Below, in pieces: positions 36,644 through 45,236 of a stretch of 64,000 nt of DNA (the first letter of the stretch is position 1; the number at the start of each line of letters is the position of its first letter). The position numbers and the translations under genes were made by a program. Under the pieces are notes generated by a model that saw nothing but the letters and a program-made list of their open reading frames with translations, was not told the DNA's origin and searched no databases. The stretch covers positions 186,001-250,000 of the forward strand of contig NZ_JBELNZ010000001.1 in the NCBI RefSeq assembly GCF_040227235.1, read 5' to 3'. The stretch is from Parafrigoribacterium_A soli. Lineage in GTDB: Bacteria > Actinomycetota > Actinomycetes > Actinomycetales > Microbacteriaceae.

Positions 36644-37569
36644 GACGCACCGCCTCCGACGAGTTCGACGAAGACCTCTTCGAGGCCCACCTCGCCGGCG
36701 TCCATTCTGGACAGGCCGGCGCCGAGTGCGCTGACCATCGTGGGGAGTTCGCGTTGGGCGGCAGCGACATCCGTCACGGTCACCTCGATCGAGCCGTGCG
36801 AACCCCGAGTGACGGATGCCGCCCAGTCTCGCAGCGCGATGGCTGCGGCAAGGTCGTCAGCGCGCTCGGTGACCTCGATCAGCACCTTCTGCTTGCCGTA
36901 GCGCTGCTTCAACTCGTCGATGCCCGCCTGCGCCACGACGCGGCCGTGGTCGAGAATGGCGACCGAGTCGCAGACGCGCTCGACGTCGCCGAGGATGTGC
37001 GTGGAGAAGAACACCGTCGTGCGCCCGCGCAGAGAGACGATCATGTCGAGCACGTCCTTGCGACCCATCGGATCGAGCGCGCTCGTCGGCTCATCGAGCA
37101 GGAGCAGCCGCGGGGCGTTGATCAGCGCCTGGGCCACACCGAGTCGCTGCTTCATGCCACGGGAGTAGCCGCCGATCCTGGAGCCGACGTCGCTGAGGCC
37201 GGCGAGATCGAGCAGCATGGCGGTGCGTTCGGTCAGGAGGGAACCGGAGATGCCGAAGAGACCGCCGGTGAAGCGCAGGAAGTCCTCCGCCGTCATCCAC
37301 TCATAGAAGGCGGGCACATCGGGCAGAAACCCGATCTGCGCGCGCACGACGTTGCCGGCGGCGGCGACGTTCTGACCGAGCACCTCGATGGAGCCCGCGG
37401 TGGGTCTCGCGAGCCCGGTCATGAGGCGCAGCATCGTGGTCTTGCCGGCGCCGTTCGGTCCGAGGAAGCCGAAGATCGAACCCTCCTCCACCGAGAGGTC
37501 GATCGCGTCGAGCGCGCGCTTCTGGCCGTAGGACTTGGTCAGGCCGGTCGCCCTGATCGCTGGGGTCAC
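36640..37569 (-). CDS. ABC transporter ATP-binding protein (ABC-2 type)
   Basis: A 309-residue ATPase. Walker A GPNGAGKT is at residues 37-44, signature YSRGMKQRLG, Walker B LLLLDEP, D-loop SALDP and H-loop STHIL; a C-terminal regulatory extension of ~80 residues follows, as in CcmA-type exporters. The GTG start overlaps the stop of the PLDc_N gene (GTGA), overriding a long upstream extension of the frame. Co-translated with the permease downstream. Confidence 0.94.
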   Translation of the reverse strand: MTPAIRATGLTKSYGQKRALDAIDLSVEEGSIFGFLGPNGAGKTTMLRLMTGLARPTAGSIEVLGQNVAAAGNVVRAQIGFLPDVPAFYEWMTAEDFLRFTGGLFGISGSLLTERTAMLLDLAGLSDVGSRIGGYSRGMKQRLGVAQALINAPRLLLLDEPTSALDPMGRKDVLDMIVSLRGRTTVFFSTHILGDVERVCDSVAILDHGRVVAQAGIDELKQRYGKQKVLIEVTERADDLAAAIALRDWAASVTRGSHGSIEVTVTDVAAAQRELPTMVSALGAGLSRMDAGEVGLEEVFVELVGGGAS

Positions 37570-37883
37570 GGGTGATTCTCGTCGTCGCGACGCCCATAGA
37601 GGCGGTCCGCGATGCCCTCGGGGTTGCTCGCTGCGCTCTGAGCCGGGCCTTCGACCGGCGCGGCGGCCTTCCGCCCGATCGCGAAGTACAGGATGGGGCC
37701 GATCACGTTCAACAGGATGATGATCGCGACCCACACCCACTTATTACCGAGCGCGACCTGTTCCACCGGCCGCCGCACCAGGCTGACGAGCGCGATCACG
37801 GCGAGGGTCACCTCCGCGAGCAGCAGCACCCCGAGCCCGATGAGAACCGCCGGTGGCAGGGTGGAAAGATCGAAGTTCGTCAC
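37566..37883 (-). CDS. PLD nuclease N-terminal (PLDc_N) domain protein
   Basis: A 105-residue membrane protein with two helices (about residues 13-35 and 48-70). The second contains KWVWVAIIILLNVIGPILYFAIGR (in parts), the PLDc_N signature that normally precedes cardiolipin synthase domains but here stands alone. Such stand-alone forms often sit with ABC-2 transporters, as here. SD GAGGAGG precedes the GTG start. First gene of the three-gene operon. Confidence 0.87.
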   Translation of the reverse strand: MTNFDLSTLPPAVLIGLGVLLLAEVTLAVIALVSLVRRPVEQVALGNKWVWVAIIILLNVIGPILYFAIGRKAAAPVEGPAQSAASNPEGIADRLYGRRDDENHP

Positions 37884-37922
37884 GCGGCCTCCTCGATAGA
37901 TGCGTGCTTCACTGCGAACTTA

Positions 37923-39134
37923 TCAGGATGTGCTGCCCTGGACGGCGGTGGCGTTGCCTCGACGCTCGCGCGGCATCCGCAGGGCGTAGAGGGATGCCGC
38001 GAGCATCAGCACGACACCGGAACCGAAGGCCGCCGGGAACGAGATCGAGTCGACCAGGGCACCTGCAACGAGAGGACCGACGACCGCACCGAGGTCGGAG
38101 AAGGCCGAGAAGATGGCGACGGGCTGGCCGCTGCGACCGCCGGCATCGCCCACAGCGGCGGCAGGCGCCGTGCCCATGAAGGCCGCCGCGATGCCGTAGA
38201 CGCAGAGGAGGACGATGAGGGTCCAGATGTCGCCGACGAAAGGCATCGCGAGCAGCATCGCGGCGCCGAGCGCATGGGCACCGACGATGGCGGGCCTGCG
38301 GCCGATCTTGTCGACGAAGGTGCCAGCGGGCCCGAGCGCGAGGGTTTGTGCGACGGCGGCGATGGCGAAGGCGATGCCGGTCCACAGTTCGGGCTTGTGC
38401 AGCATCTCCACCACGAGCACCGGGATGAGCGCGCTGCGCACGCCGAGAGATGCCCAGCCGGAGGCGAAGTTGGCCAAGCACGCGGCTCGGAATCGACGGT
38501 CGAGGATCACGACGCGGAATGGAATTGCCGGGGCAACATCCGTACTGCCGTCGTTCTTGTGCTTCGACACCGGCCGCAGGAAGGCGAGCCCGACGACGCC
38601 GGCGATGACGAGGGTGGCGGCGTAGAAGAAGAACGGGGCGCGCAGCGAGATGATGGCGAGCACTCCCCCGATCGCCGGCCCCGCCATGCCGCCGATGAGG
38701 AAGCCGCCCTGGTAGAACCCGACGGCGCGACCGCGCATCGATGGCGCGGTGGTGCCGAGCAGCAGCGTCATCGCCGAGATCGAGAACATCGCCGAGCCGA
38801 TGCCTCCGGCGCCCCGCAGCACCAGCACCTCGACGTAGGTCTGTGCGAGGCCCACCATCGCGCTCGAGACGGCGACGATACCGATGCCGATCGCGAGGAT
38901 GGTGCGCTCACCGATCCAATCGATGAGCTTTCCCACGAAGGGGCTCACGGCGAGGCGCATGAGTGCGAACGCCGAGACGACCGCGCCGACCTCGGTATAT
39001 CCCACGTGGAAACTGCGCACGAACACGGGCAGCACGGGGATCACGACGCCGAATCCGACCATGACGAAGAAGGCGATGATGCCGAGCACGATGACCTCGC
39101 GGGACAGGCGAGGCTTCAGCGTGGGAATCGACAC
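37923..39134 (-). CDS. MFS transporter
   Basis: A 403-residue, 12-helix major facilitator. FGVVIPVLPVFVRSFHVGYT and SPFVGKLIDWIGERTILAIG (motif A, GxLaDrxGrr-like) are near the N-terminus, and GFLIGGMAGPAIGGVLAII resembles the motif C of exporters; the second motif A is GPAGTFVDKIGRRPAIV. Likely an efflux pump of unknown substrate. Two GTG codons stand in a row at the start; the second is six bases after TAGCCT and so is preferred as a leaderless start. Confidence 0.9.
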   Translation of the reverse strand: MSIPTLKPRLSREVIVLGIIAFFVMVGFGVVIPVLPVFVRSFHVGYTEVGAVVSAFALMRLAVSPFVGKLIDWIGERTILAIGIGIVAVSSAMVGLAQTYVEVLVLRGAGGIGSAMFSISAMTLLLGTTAPSMRGRAVGFYQGGFLIGGMAGPAIGGVLAIISLRAPFFFYAATLVIAGVVGLAFLRPVSKHKNDGSTDVAPAIPFRVVILDRRFRAACLANFASGWASLGVRSALIPVLVVEMLHKPELWTGIAFAIAAVAQTLALGPAGTFVDKIGRRPAIVGAHALGAAMLLAMPFVGDIWTLIVLLCVYGIAAAFMGTAPAAAVGDAGGRSGQPVAIFSAFSDLGAVVGPLVAGALVDSISFPAAFGSGVVLMLAASLYALRMPRERRGNATAVQGSTS

Positions 39135-39171
39135 CACATCAGGCTACGGGGTGGCAGCGACTTCGGCCGTC

Positions 39172-40116
39172 TCAGGGGATGAGCGCGAGCTTTCCGCCCG
39201 GATGTCCGTCCTGAAGGAGGCGCAGCGCCTCGAGCGCGTCGGACAGCGGGAAGGTGCGCGCCACGGGCACGACGAGTCGCCCCTCGGCGGCCAGCTCGAT
39301 GAGCCGGCCCCGCACCGAATCGCGGTAGGCCGTGCTCTCCGGCCCGCTGACGAGCTTGAGCCCGGATCCGCTGGCGCGCTGCTGCGCCGCGGTCGTCACG
39401 ATGCGTGCGCGGTCCTTCACGAGCGCGAGCGAGACATCCACGGCCTCGTCGGTGCCGACGGTGTCGAGCGCGACGTCCACCCCTTCGGGCGCGAGAGCGC
39501 GCACTCGTTGCTCAAGTCCGTCGCCGTAGCTCACCGGTTCGGCGCCGAAGCGCTCGAGCAGCCCGAAGTTCTTCTCGCTCGCGGTACCGATCACGCGAGC
39601 GCCGAGCATCTTCGCCTGCTGGATGGCGCTGACCCCGACGGCCCCGGACGCGCCATGAACGAGCACCATCTCCCCCGCCCGCACGTCGGTGACCCGCAGG
39701 GCGTCTGCCGCGGTCGTGCCCGCCAGCAGCAGGTTCGCGGCCTCGGGCCATCCGAGGCTCGCCGGCTTGGGGAACACGTCCTTCGCGGGGACGTTGACAC
39801 TGGACGCGTAGCCGCCCCGAATGCGGAAGGCGAGCACTTCATCGCTGACCGCAACGGTGCCGCTCTCGTTGCCGGGACCCACCGCCGTGACTCGGCCGGC
39901 CACCTCGTAGCCGATGGGCACAGGCAGGTTCGCGGGGTCACCGGTTCGGATGTGCTTGTAGTCGGCGGGATTCATGCCGGCCGCGCGCACCTCGATGGTG
40001 ACCTCGCCGTGACTGGGCGCCCTGAGTTCCGCTGTCTCGAAGGCGAGCACGTCGAGTCCACCGAACGCGCGGGCGACCCACCTCTGCACCGTGTCGGTCG
40101 TTCGTGCCTCAGACAC
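39172..40116 (-). CDS. NADP-dependent quinone-oxidoreductase-like enzyme (MDR family)
   Basis: A 314-residue zinc-free MDR reductase: GROES-like N-terminal half (VRAAGMNPADYKHIRTG, PVPIGYEVAGRVTAVGPG), then a Rossmann half with LVHGASGAVGVSAIQQAKMLG for NADPH. The zinc-binding Cys residues are absent, as in quinone oxidoreductases. SD GAAGG is close to the GTG start, and the stop of the upstream hydrolase is three bases away, so they form an operon. Confidence 0.92.
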   Translation of the reverse strand: MSEARTTDTVQRWVARAFGGLDVLAFETAELRAPSHGEVTIEVRAAGMNPADYKHIRTGDPANLPVPIGYEVAGRVTAVGPGNESGTVAVSDEVLAFRIRGGYASSVNVPAKDVFPKPASLGWPEAANLLLAGTTAADALRVTDVRAGEMVLVHGASGAVGVSAIQQAKMLGARVIGTASEKNFGLLERFGAEPVSYGDGLEQRVRALAPEGVDVALDTVGTDEAVDVSLALVKDRARIVTTAAQQRASGSGLKLVSGPESTAYRDSVRGRLIELAAEGRLVVPVARTFPLSDALEALRLLQDGHPGGKLALIP

Positions 40117-40119
40117 CCT

Positions 40120-41028
40120 TCAGGCCCCGAGGAAGAACTCGGTCAGTATCGGCGCGAGAACATCCGCTGCCGCTCCGTGGGCCTGCTCCTCCACGGTATA
40201 ACGCCGAGCATCCGGAACGGCGGCGACGACAGCGTCCGAAGCGCGACCCGCCCAGACGGCGCTCGCACCACCATCGAGCACGAGCACGGGAATCGAGATA
40301 CGACCGAGTCGCTCCACCGACACCCGGCGATCGCCCGTCACGGCGAGGTCATACGCGGTCGTCGGGGCGATGGCGACCATACCCGGCCAGTAGGCAGCCT
40401 GGCGTGTCCAGGCGATGACGCTGTCGTCCGCGCCGGTGAGTCGCATGAACGCCTCAACCGCGGCGTCATGGTCGCCCGCGTCGAGCGCGGCCAGCACAGC
40501 CTGCCCCTCCGGCTCACCCTGCTCTGGGTCAGCGGGGTCGTAGGTGAATGGTGGCTCGTAGACGGCCAGTCGCTCTATCGGCAGGCCGCGTGCCGCAGCC
40601 TCGAGCGAGAGGATGCCGCCGGAGGAGTGTCCGTAGACGTAGACCGGCCTGCGATCGGCACCCGCGACGGCAACGAGGGCGGCGATGTCTTCTATCTCGC
40701 GTTCCACGCTGTACGGCTGCGTATCGGTGCTGTCGCCGCGACCGCGCCGATCCACCTCGTACACGGTGAAGCGGTCGGCGAGCACGTCCCTCAGGCCGTA
40801 GCCGCCCTGTCTGACGCTGAACGCCCCACCGATCAGGATGAGCGCGGGTCCGCTCCCCGCGCGCTCGTAGGCGATGAGCGTGCCGTCGGCGGACCGCACT
40901 GTGTCGAACGGCCCGGCCGGGATGAGTTTCGACTCGGACACCACCGCCTCGAACTCCTGCGGATCGATCAGCGCATCAACCTGCGCGAGATCGGATTGCA
41001 CGCCATCTGAGTGCGTAGCGTCGGACAT
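40120..41028 (-). CDS. Alpha/beta hydrolase
   Basis: A 302-residue hydrolase. The oxyanion region is LILIGGAFSVRQGG, the nucleophile elbow VYGHSSGGILSLEAA (Ser about residue 136), an acid probably in VLVLDGGAS, and a His in EEQAHGAAADVL near the C-terminus: a full triad. The VDRRGRGDSTDTQPYSVERE stretch is typical of esterase/haloperoxidase-like members. Substrate unknown. AGGGGGCCAC precedes the ATG. Operon partner of the MDR reductase. Confidence 0.9.
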   Translation of the reverse strand: MSDATHSDGVQSDLAQVDALIDPQEFEAVVSESKLIPAGPFDTVRSADGTLIAYERAGSGPALILIGGAFSVRQGGYGLRDVLADRFTVYEVDRRGRGDSTDTQPYSVEREIEDIAALVAVAGADRRPVYVYGHSSGGILSLEAAARGLPIERLAVYEPPFTYDPADPEQGEPEGQAVLAALDAGDHDAAVEAFMRLTGADDSVIAWTRQAAYWPGMVAIAPTTAYDLAVTGDRRVSVERLGRISIPVLVLDGGASAVWAGRASDAVVAAVPDARRYTVEEQAHGAAADVLAPILTEFFLGA

Positions 41029-41096
41029 GTGGCCCCCTGTGTGCTGCGGATTCTGCTCCGAAACACGCTACCCGAGTCGACGGCGTGCCGCGATGA

Positions 41097-42119
41097 CTAC
41101 GCGAGTCCCATCGCGCTCGCGGTCAGTTCGACCGAGCGCAACCTGTCGGCGATGAGCGGTGACTGGTGGGCGATGATGAGTTCATCCGCTCGCGCGGAGG
41201 CCGCGAAGTTCTGCAGGAAGTCGCGCACCTCATCCGCTGTGCCGACCGCGGAGTACCGCATCATGTTCGCGATCTGACGACCCTGCGGCGTGGTGAGAAA
41301 GGCGTCGATCTCGTCGTCGCTGTAGTTCGGCGTGGCTTGGCTCGCGCCGCCGAGCTCCACGGCCACGGGGCCGCGCGAGATCATGCCGCGCACCCGCGCC
41401 CTGCGCGTCGTCTCGAACTGGCGCACCGCATCCGCCCCGTCGTCTGCGGCGATCACGTTGACCCCGGCGATCACGTACGGCTCGGCGAGCTGTTCGGACG
41501 GCTGGAAGTCCCGCCGGTAGGTCTCGACGGCCTCGAACAGGGCGTCGGGCGCGAAGTGCGAGGCAAAGGCATAGGGCAGCCCGAGGGCGGCCGCGAGGGT
41601 TGCGCCGAAGAGAGACGAGCCGAGGATGTACAGCGGCACGTTCGTGCCCGCACCGGGAACCGCGCGCACTCCCGGGATCACGGACTGCCCGCGCAGGTAG
41701 CCCTGCAGCTCGAGCACGTCCTGCGGGAACTCGTCTGCAGAGGCGGGATTGCGACGCATCGCGCGCATGGTGTTCTGGTCGCTGCCCGGCGCCCGGCCGA
41801 GACCCAGGTCGATGCGGCCGGGGAACATGCTCTCGAGCGTGCCGAACTGTTCTGCAATGGTCAGCGGCGCGTGGTTCGGCAGCATGACGCCCCCCGCACC
41901 CAGGCGGATGGTCGAGGTGTGCGCGGCCACATGACCGATCAGAACACTCGTGGCCGAGGATGCGATCGTCGGCATGTTGTGGTGCTCGGCATACCAGACG
42001 CGCGTGTAGCCATGCTCTTCCGCGGCTCTCGCGAGAGCGATGCTCGACTCAAAGCTGTCCTTCGCGGTCTGCCCCTCGGCAATAGGGGCGAGGTCGAGGA
42101 TGGAGAGTGCGATGGTCAT
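41097..42119 (-). CDS. Luciferase-like (MsnO8-type) flavin-dependent oxidoreductase
   Basis: A 340-residue LLM protein: LSILDLAPIAEGQT, RVWYAEHHNMPTIASSATSV, IGHVAAHTSTIRLGAGGVML and LGLGRAPGSDQNTMRAMRR are close to the usual pattern of the MsnO8 subgroup. FMN or F420 may be the cofactor; the substrate is unknown. It is separate from the first LLM gene (28894) and clearly a different subgroup. Confidence 0.93.
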   Translation of the reverse strand: MTIALSILDLAPIAEGQTAKDSFESSIALARAAEEHGYTRVWYAEHHNMPTIASSATSVLIGHVAAHTSTIRLGAGGVMLPNHAPLTIAEQFGTLESMFPGRIDLGLGRAPGSDQNTMRAMRRNPASADEFPQDVLELQGYLRGQSVIPGVRAVPGAGTNVPLYILGSSLFGATLAAALGLPYAFASHFAPDALFEAVETYRRDFQPSEQLAEPYVIAGVNVIAADDGADAVRQFETTRRARVRGMISRGPVAVELGGASQATPNYSDDEIDAFLTTPQGRQIANMMRYSAVGTADEVRDFLQNFAASARADELIIAHQSPLIADRLRSVELTASAMGLA

Positions 42120-42243
42120 CTACAGGCTTTCGTGTTGGCGCTCGGCCGGCATGCACCGGCTCCTGTCAAGTCAACAGCACGCGCCTGATTATCGTTCCCA
42201 GCCCACGGTTGCGCGGTGCCCGTGCGGAAGCGAGCATAAGAGA

Positions 42244-42750
42244 ATGCCGACCCGACTGCTCATGCTGGCGGACACGCACGTGCCCAAACGTGCGCGGCGC
42301 CTGCCCGACGAGGTGTGGCGCGAGGTCGAGAAAGCGGATGTTGTCGTGCACGCGGGCGACTGGGTCGAGGCCTCGCTGCTCGACGAGCTCGACGCACGCG
42401 ACGCTCGCGTCCTCGGAGTGTGGGGCAACAACGACGACGCGGAACTGCGGGCGAGATTGCCGGAGGTCGCCCGCGAGACGATCGACGGCATCCGCTGTGC
42501 CGTTGTCCACGAAACGGGCGCGGCGGCCGGTCGCGAGGCCCGCTGCGAACTCGCCTATCCAGACGCCGACGTGCTCGTCTTCGGCCACAGCCACATCCCC
42601 TGGGACACGGTCACCCCGCGCGGGCTGCGCCTGCTGAACCCGGGCTCCCCCACCGACCGCCGCAGGCAGCCGACGTGCACGTACCTCACCGCCGTCGCCG
42701 ATGCAGGCGAACTCCGCGACGTGCGCCTGAGGGCGATCGAACGGCGCTGA
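42244..42750 (+). CDS. Metallophosphoesterase (YfcE/MJ0936-like)
   Basis: A 168-residue calcineurin-like phosphodiesterase. The metal ligands are in MLADTHVPKRA (D-x-H), HAGDW (GD), VWGNND (GNND) and VFGHSHIPWD (GHSH), all present, so it should be an active cytoplasmic phosphodiesterase of the YfcE type. Natural substrate unknown. The first part of the open frame upstream is non-coding; the ATG at MPTRLLML is the best start though its SD is weak. Confidence 0.9.
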   Translation: MPTRLLMLADTHVPKRARRLPDEVWREVEKADVVVHAGDWVEASLLDELDARDARVLGVWGNNDDAELRARLPEVARETIDGIRCAVVHETGAAAGREARCELAYPDADVLVFGHSHIPWDTVTPRGLRLLNPGSPTDRRRQPTCTYLTAVADAGELRDVRLRAIERR

Positions 42751-42824
42751 AGGCGCGTGGCACGTTTGCACCGGCTCAGCCCACCGGTAAGACTGTGAGT
42801 AACGACCAACGAGACGAGTTCCGG

Positions 42825-43787
42825 ATGCCAGAAGAATCAGAAGGACGCGTCGCGGTCTACATCGACTTCGACAACATCGTCATCTCCCGCTACGACCAGA
42901 AGCACAAGCGCGGTCGCGGCAGGCAGGACAGCCTGCGCGAGATAACCCAGGAGTCGCTGCGCGCCGACCCGGCGCTGGCGGCTCGACTGGCCGAAGCGCG
43001 GGTCGATCTCGGGGCGGTGCTCGACTTCGCCTCCTCGTTCGGCTCGATCACGGTCAGTCGTGCCTACGCAGACTGGTCGATCGAGGTCAACGCCGCCTAC
43101 CGCGATCAGCTCATGGACCGCGCGGTGGAACTCGTGCAGCTCTTCCCGGCGGTCCGGCCAGCGAAGAACGGCGCGGACATCCGCCTCGCCGTCGACGTCG
43201 TCGAAGACCTGTTCCGCCTGCCTGACATCACCCACGTCGTGATCGTCGCGGGCGACTCCGACTACATCGCGCTCGCCCAGCGTTGCAAGCGGCTCGGGCG
43301 CTATGTGGTCGGCATCGGCGTCGCCGGTTCCACAAGCAAATTCCTCGCCTCCGCCTGCGACGAGTTCGCCGACTACGACGCGCTGCCAGGCGTCACGGAC
43401 GACGAGGATGACGAGGCCGAGGCCGCGCAGGAAGCGCCCGCGGTCGAGGCAAGCTATGAGCCCGCCAAGGCGGGACGCAGGGCGACTCGTGCGGCCGGTC
43501 CATCCGAGTCAGCGCAGGGTGGCCCGAAGCCGGCGGCTGTGAAGGCCGCGACCGACCTGCTGCGCCGAGCGCTGCGACTGGCCCAATCGAAGGAAGACGT
43601 CGACTGGATCACGAGCTCGGTGGTGAAGAACCAGATGCTGCGCATGGACCCCTCGTTCCAGGAGTCGGCCCTCGGCTACAAGACCTTCACCGACTTCGTG
43701 AAGTCGAGGCAGAACGTGGTCGAGTTGAAGGAGGACGGCCAGCTACGCAAGCTGCGCCTTCGACCGACGACGTCGGAGAAGCAGTAG
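42825..43787 (+). CDS. NYN-domain nuclease with C-terminal OST-HTH/LOTUS domain
   Basis: A 320-residue protein. The N-terminal PIN-like NYN domain has VAVYIDFDNIVISRYD (first Asp cluster), KNGADIRLAVDVVED and HVVIVAGDSDYIALAQRCK (SDxD cluster), the metal site of RNases such as MARF1 and LabA. An acidic linker (TDDEDDEAEAAQE) leads to a C-terminal LOTUS-like domain (about residues 235-310; LLRRALRLAQSKEDVDWITS and SALGYKTFTDFVKSR) that binds RNA. RNA cleavage is the likely activity. GTG at 42795 would add ten residues. Confidence 0.87.
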   Translation: MPEESEGRVAVYIDFDNIVISRYDQKHKRGRGRQDSLREITQESLRADPALAARLAEARVDLGAVLDFASSFGSITVSRAYADWSIEVNAAYRDQLMDRAVELVQLFPAVRPAKNGADIRLAVDVVEDLFRLPDITHVVIVAGDSDYIALAQRCKRLGRYVVGIGVAGSTSKFLASACDEFADYDALPGVTDDEDDEAEAAQEAPAVEASYEPAKAGRRATRAAGPSESAQGGPKPAAVKAATDLLRRALRLAQSKEDVDWITSSVVKNQMLRMDPSFQESALGYKTFTDFVKSRQNVVELKEDGQLRKLRLRPTTSEKQ

Positions 43788-43838
43788 CCGCACCCTGCCA
43801 GCTTTGCTCCGTCGGCGGCACGCCGTAGTCTCGCAGGC

Positions 43839-45233
43839 ATGCCTTCGGAAGCGCCAGCCACACAGCCGCTACCCGGTGTGTTCAGTCGCGGGTACCTGTG
43901 GGTCACCGTCGGCTCCTGCGCTCTCGTCTTTCTCTCCGCCTTCGAGTCGCTCGCCGTGACGACCGTGATGCCGATCGTCAGCGCCGACCTCCACGGCTCG
44001 AGCCTCTACGCGCTCGCCTTCGCCGGGCCGCTCGCGACCGGTGTCATCGGCATGGTCGTGGTGGGCAACTGGTGCGATCGCATCGGACCGGTCACTCCGC
44101 TCTACACCTCCACCGTGCTGTTCACGGTGGGGCTCATCGTCGCGGGCGTGGCAAGTACGATGCCGATGCTCGTGGGCGGTCGTCTTCTGCAGGGTCTCGG
44201 CAGCGGCGGCACGACGGTCGCGCTCTACGTCGTGGTGGCGCGCGTGTATCCGGCCAGGTTGCATCCGTCGATCTTTGCCGGGTTCGCCGCGGCCTGGGTC
44301 ATCCCGTCGCTCGTCGGCCCGGTTGCCGCGGGCTTCGTTGCGGAGACCTGGAGCTGGCACTGGGTGTTTCTCGGAGTCGTCGGGCTCGTTCTCCTCGCCA
44401 CAGGGATGATCGTGCCCGCTCTGCGTGGGCTCGAGCGGGGCCGCGGAGACGCACCCTTGGCGCCGTGGGCCGCGGACCGCATCGTGTGGTCCGTCATCGC
44501 CGCTGGATCCGTGCTTGCGCTCGACCTGCTCGCGGACATCCCGACGATCGGCGGTGTTCTGGCGGTGGCGGCCGCCGTGCTCGCGGTCGTGGCGGTGCGC
44601 CCGCTGCTGCCGCGCGCGACCCTGCGTGCGAAACGCGGACTGCCGAGCGTCATCCTGCTGCGCGGGCTCGCTGCGGCCACCTACTTCGGCGCGGAGGTGT
44701 ACCTGCCGTACCTGCTCATTGCGGACTATCAGTTCTCGGCGAAGCTCGCTGGCCTCGCGCTCACCCTCGGTGCCGTCGCCTGGGCAGGAGCCTCGTGGCT
44801 CCAGGGCCGAATGAGCGAGACCATGCGCCACGCAACGTGCACGGTCATCGGATGCGCACTCGTCATTGTCGCGATCCTCATCGCCTTCGTCACGGCGCTG
44901 TTCAGACTCGACCCCATGATTGCGATCGTGGGCTGGGCGATTGCGGGCGGTGGCATGGGGCTCATGTATCCGCGCATGAGCACGCTCACGCTTGCCTTCT
45001 CCTCGCCAGGAAACCAGGGGTTCAACAGCTCGGCGCTGACGATCGCCGATTCCCTCGGAGGAGCGCTCGCGCTCGCCTTCACGGGTCTCGTGTTCGCGAA
45101 CAACTCCTTCGCCGGGGTGTTCGCCTTCACCGCCGTAATCGGCGTGCTCGCGCTCGTGATCGCACCGCGCGTCTCTCCCCGTCGCGGTGTCCGCGCAGGG
45201 GTTCCCATGAGCAACAGCGTCGCGCTCGACTGA
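43839..45233 (+). CDS. MFS transporter (EmrB/QacA-like)
   Basis: A 464-residue transporter with about 12-14 helices. LSAFESLAVTTVMPIVSADL is the motif D1-like start of drug/proton antiporters, GNWCDRIGPVTPLY a motif A variant, RLLQGLGSGGTTVALYVVV follows the usual helix 4 pattern, and SLVGPVAAGFVAETWSWHWVF a motif C variant. Probable exporter, substrate unknown. Leaderless promoter TAGTCT lies seven bases before the ATG. It ends three bases from the convergent gatB. Confidence 0.9.
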   Translation: MPSEAPATQPLPGVFSRGYLWVTVGSCALVFLSAFESLAVTTVMPIVSADLHGSSLYALAFAGPLATGVIGMVVVGNWCDRIGPVTPLYTSTVLFTVGLIVAGVASTMPMLVGGRLLQGLGSGGTTVALYVVVARVYPARLHPSIFAGFAAAWVIPSLVGPVAAGFVAETWSWHWVFLGVVGLVLLATGMIVPALRGLERGRGDAPLAPWAADRIVWSVIAAGSVLALDLLADIPTIGGVLAVAAAVLAVVAVRPLLPRATLRAKRGLPSVILLRGLAAATYFGAEVYLPYLLIADYQFSAKLAGLALTLGAVAWAGASWLQGRMSETMRHATCTVIGCALVIVAILIAFVTALFRLDPMIAIVGWAIAGGGMGLMYPRMSTLTLAFSSPGNQGFNSSALTIADSLGGALALAFTGLVFANNSFAGVFAFTAVIGVLALVIAPRVSPRRGVRAGVPMSNSVALD

Positions 45234-45236
45234 CTC

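Noticed and set aside
37572..39182. 536-residue plus-strand open frame opposite the PLDc_N and MFS genes
   Set aside because: Very rich in Asp, Glu, His and Arg without motifs; a reverse-complement shadow of hydrophobic membrane-protein codons.
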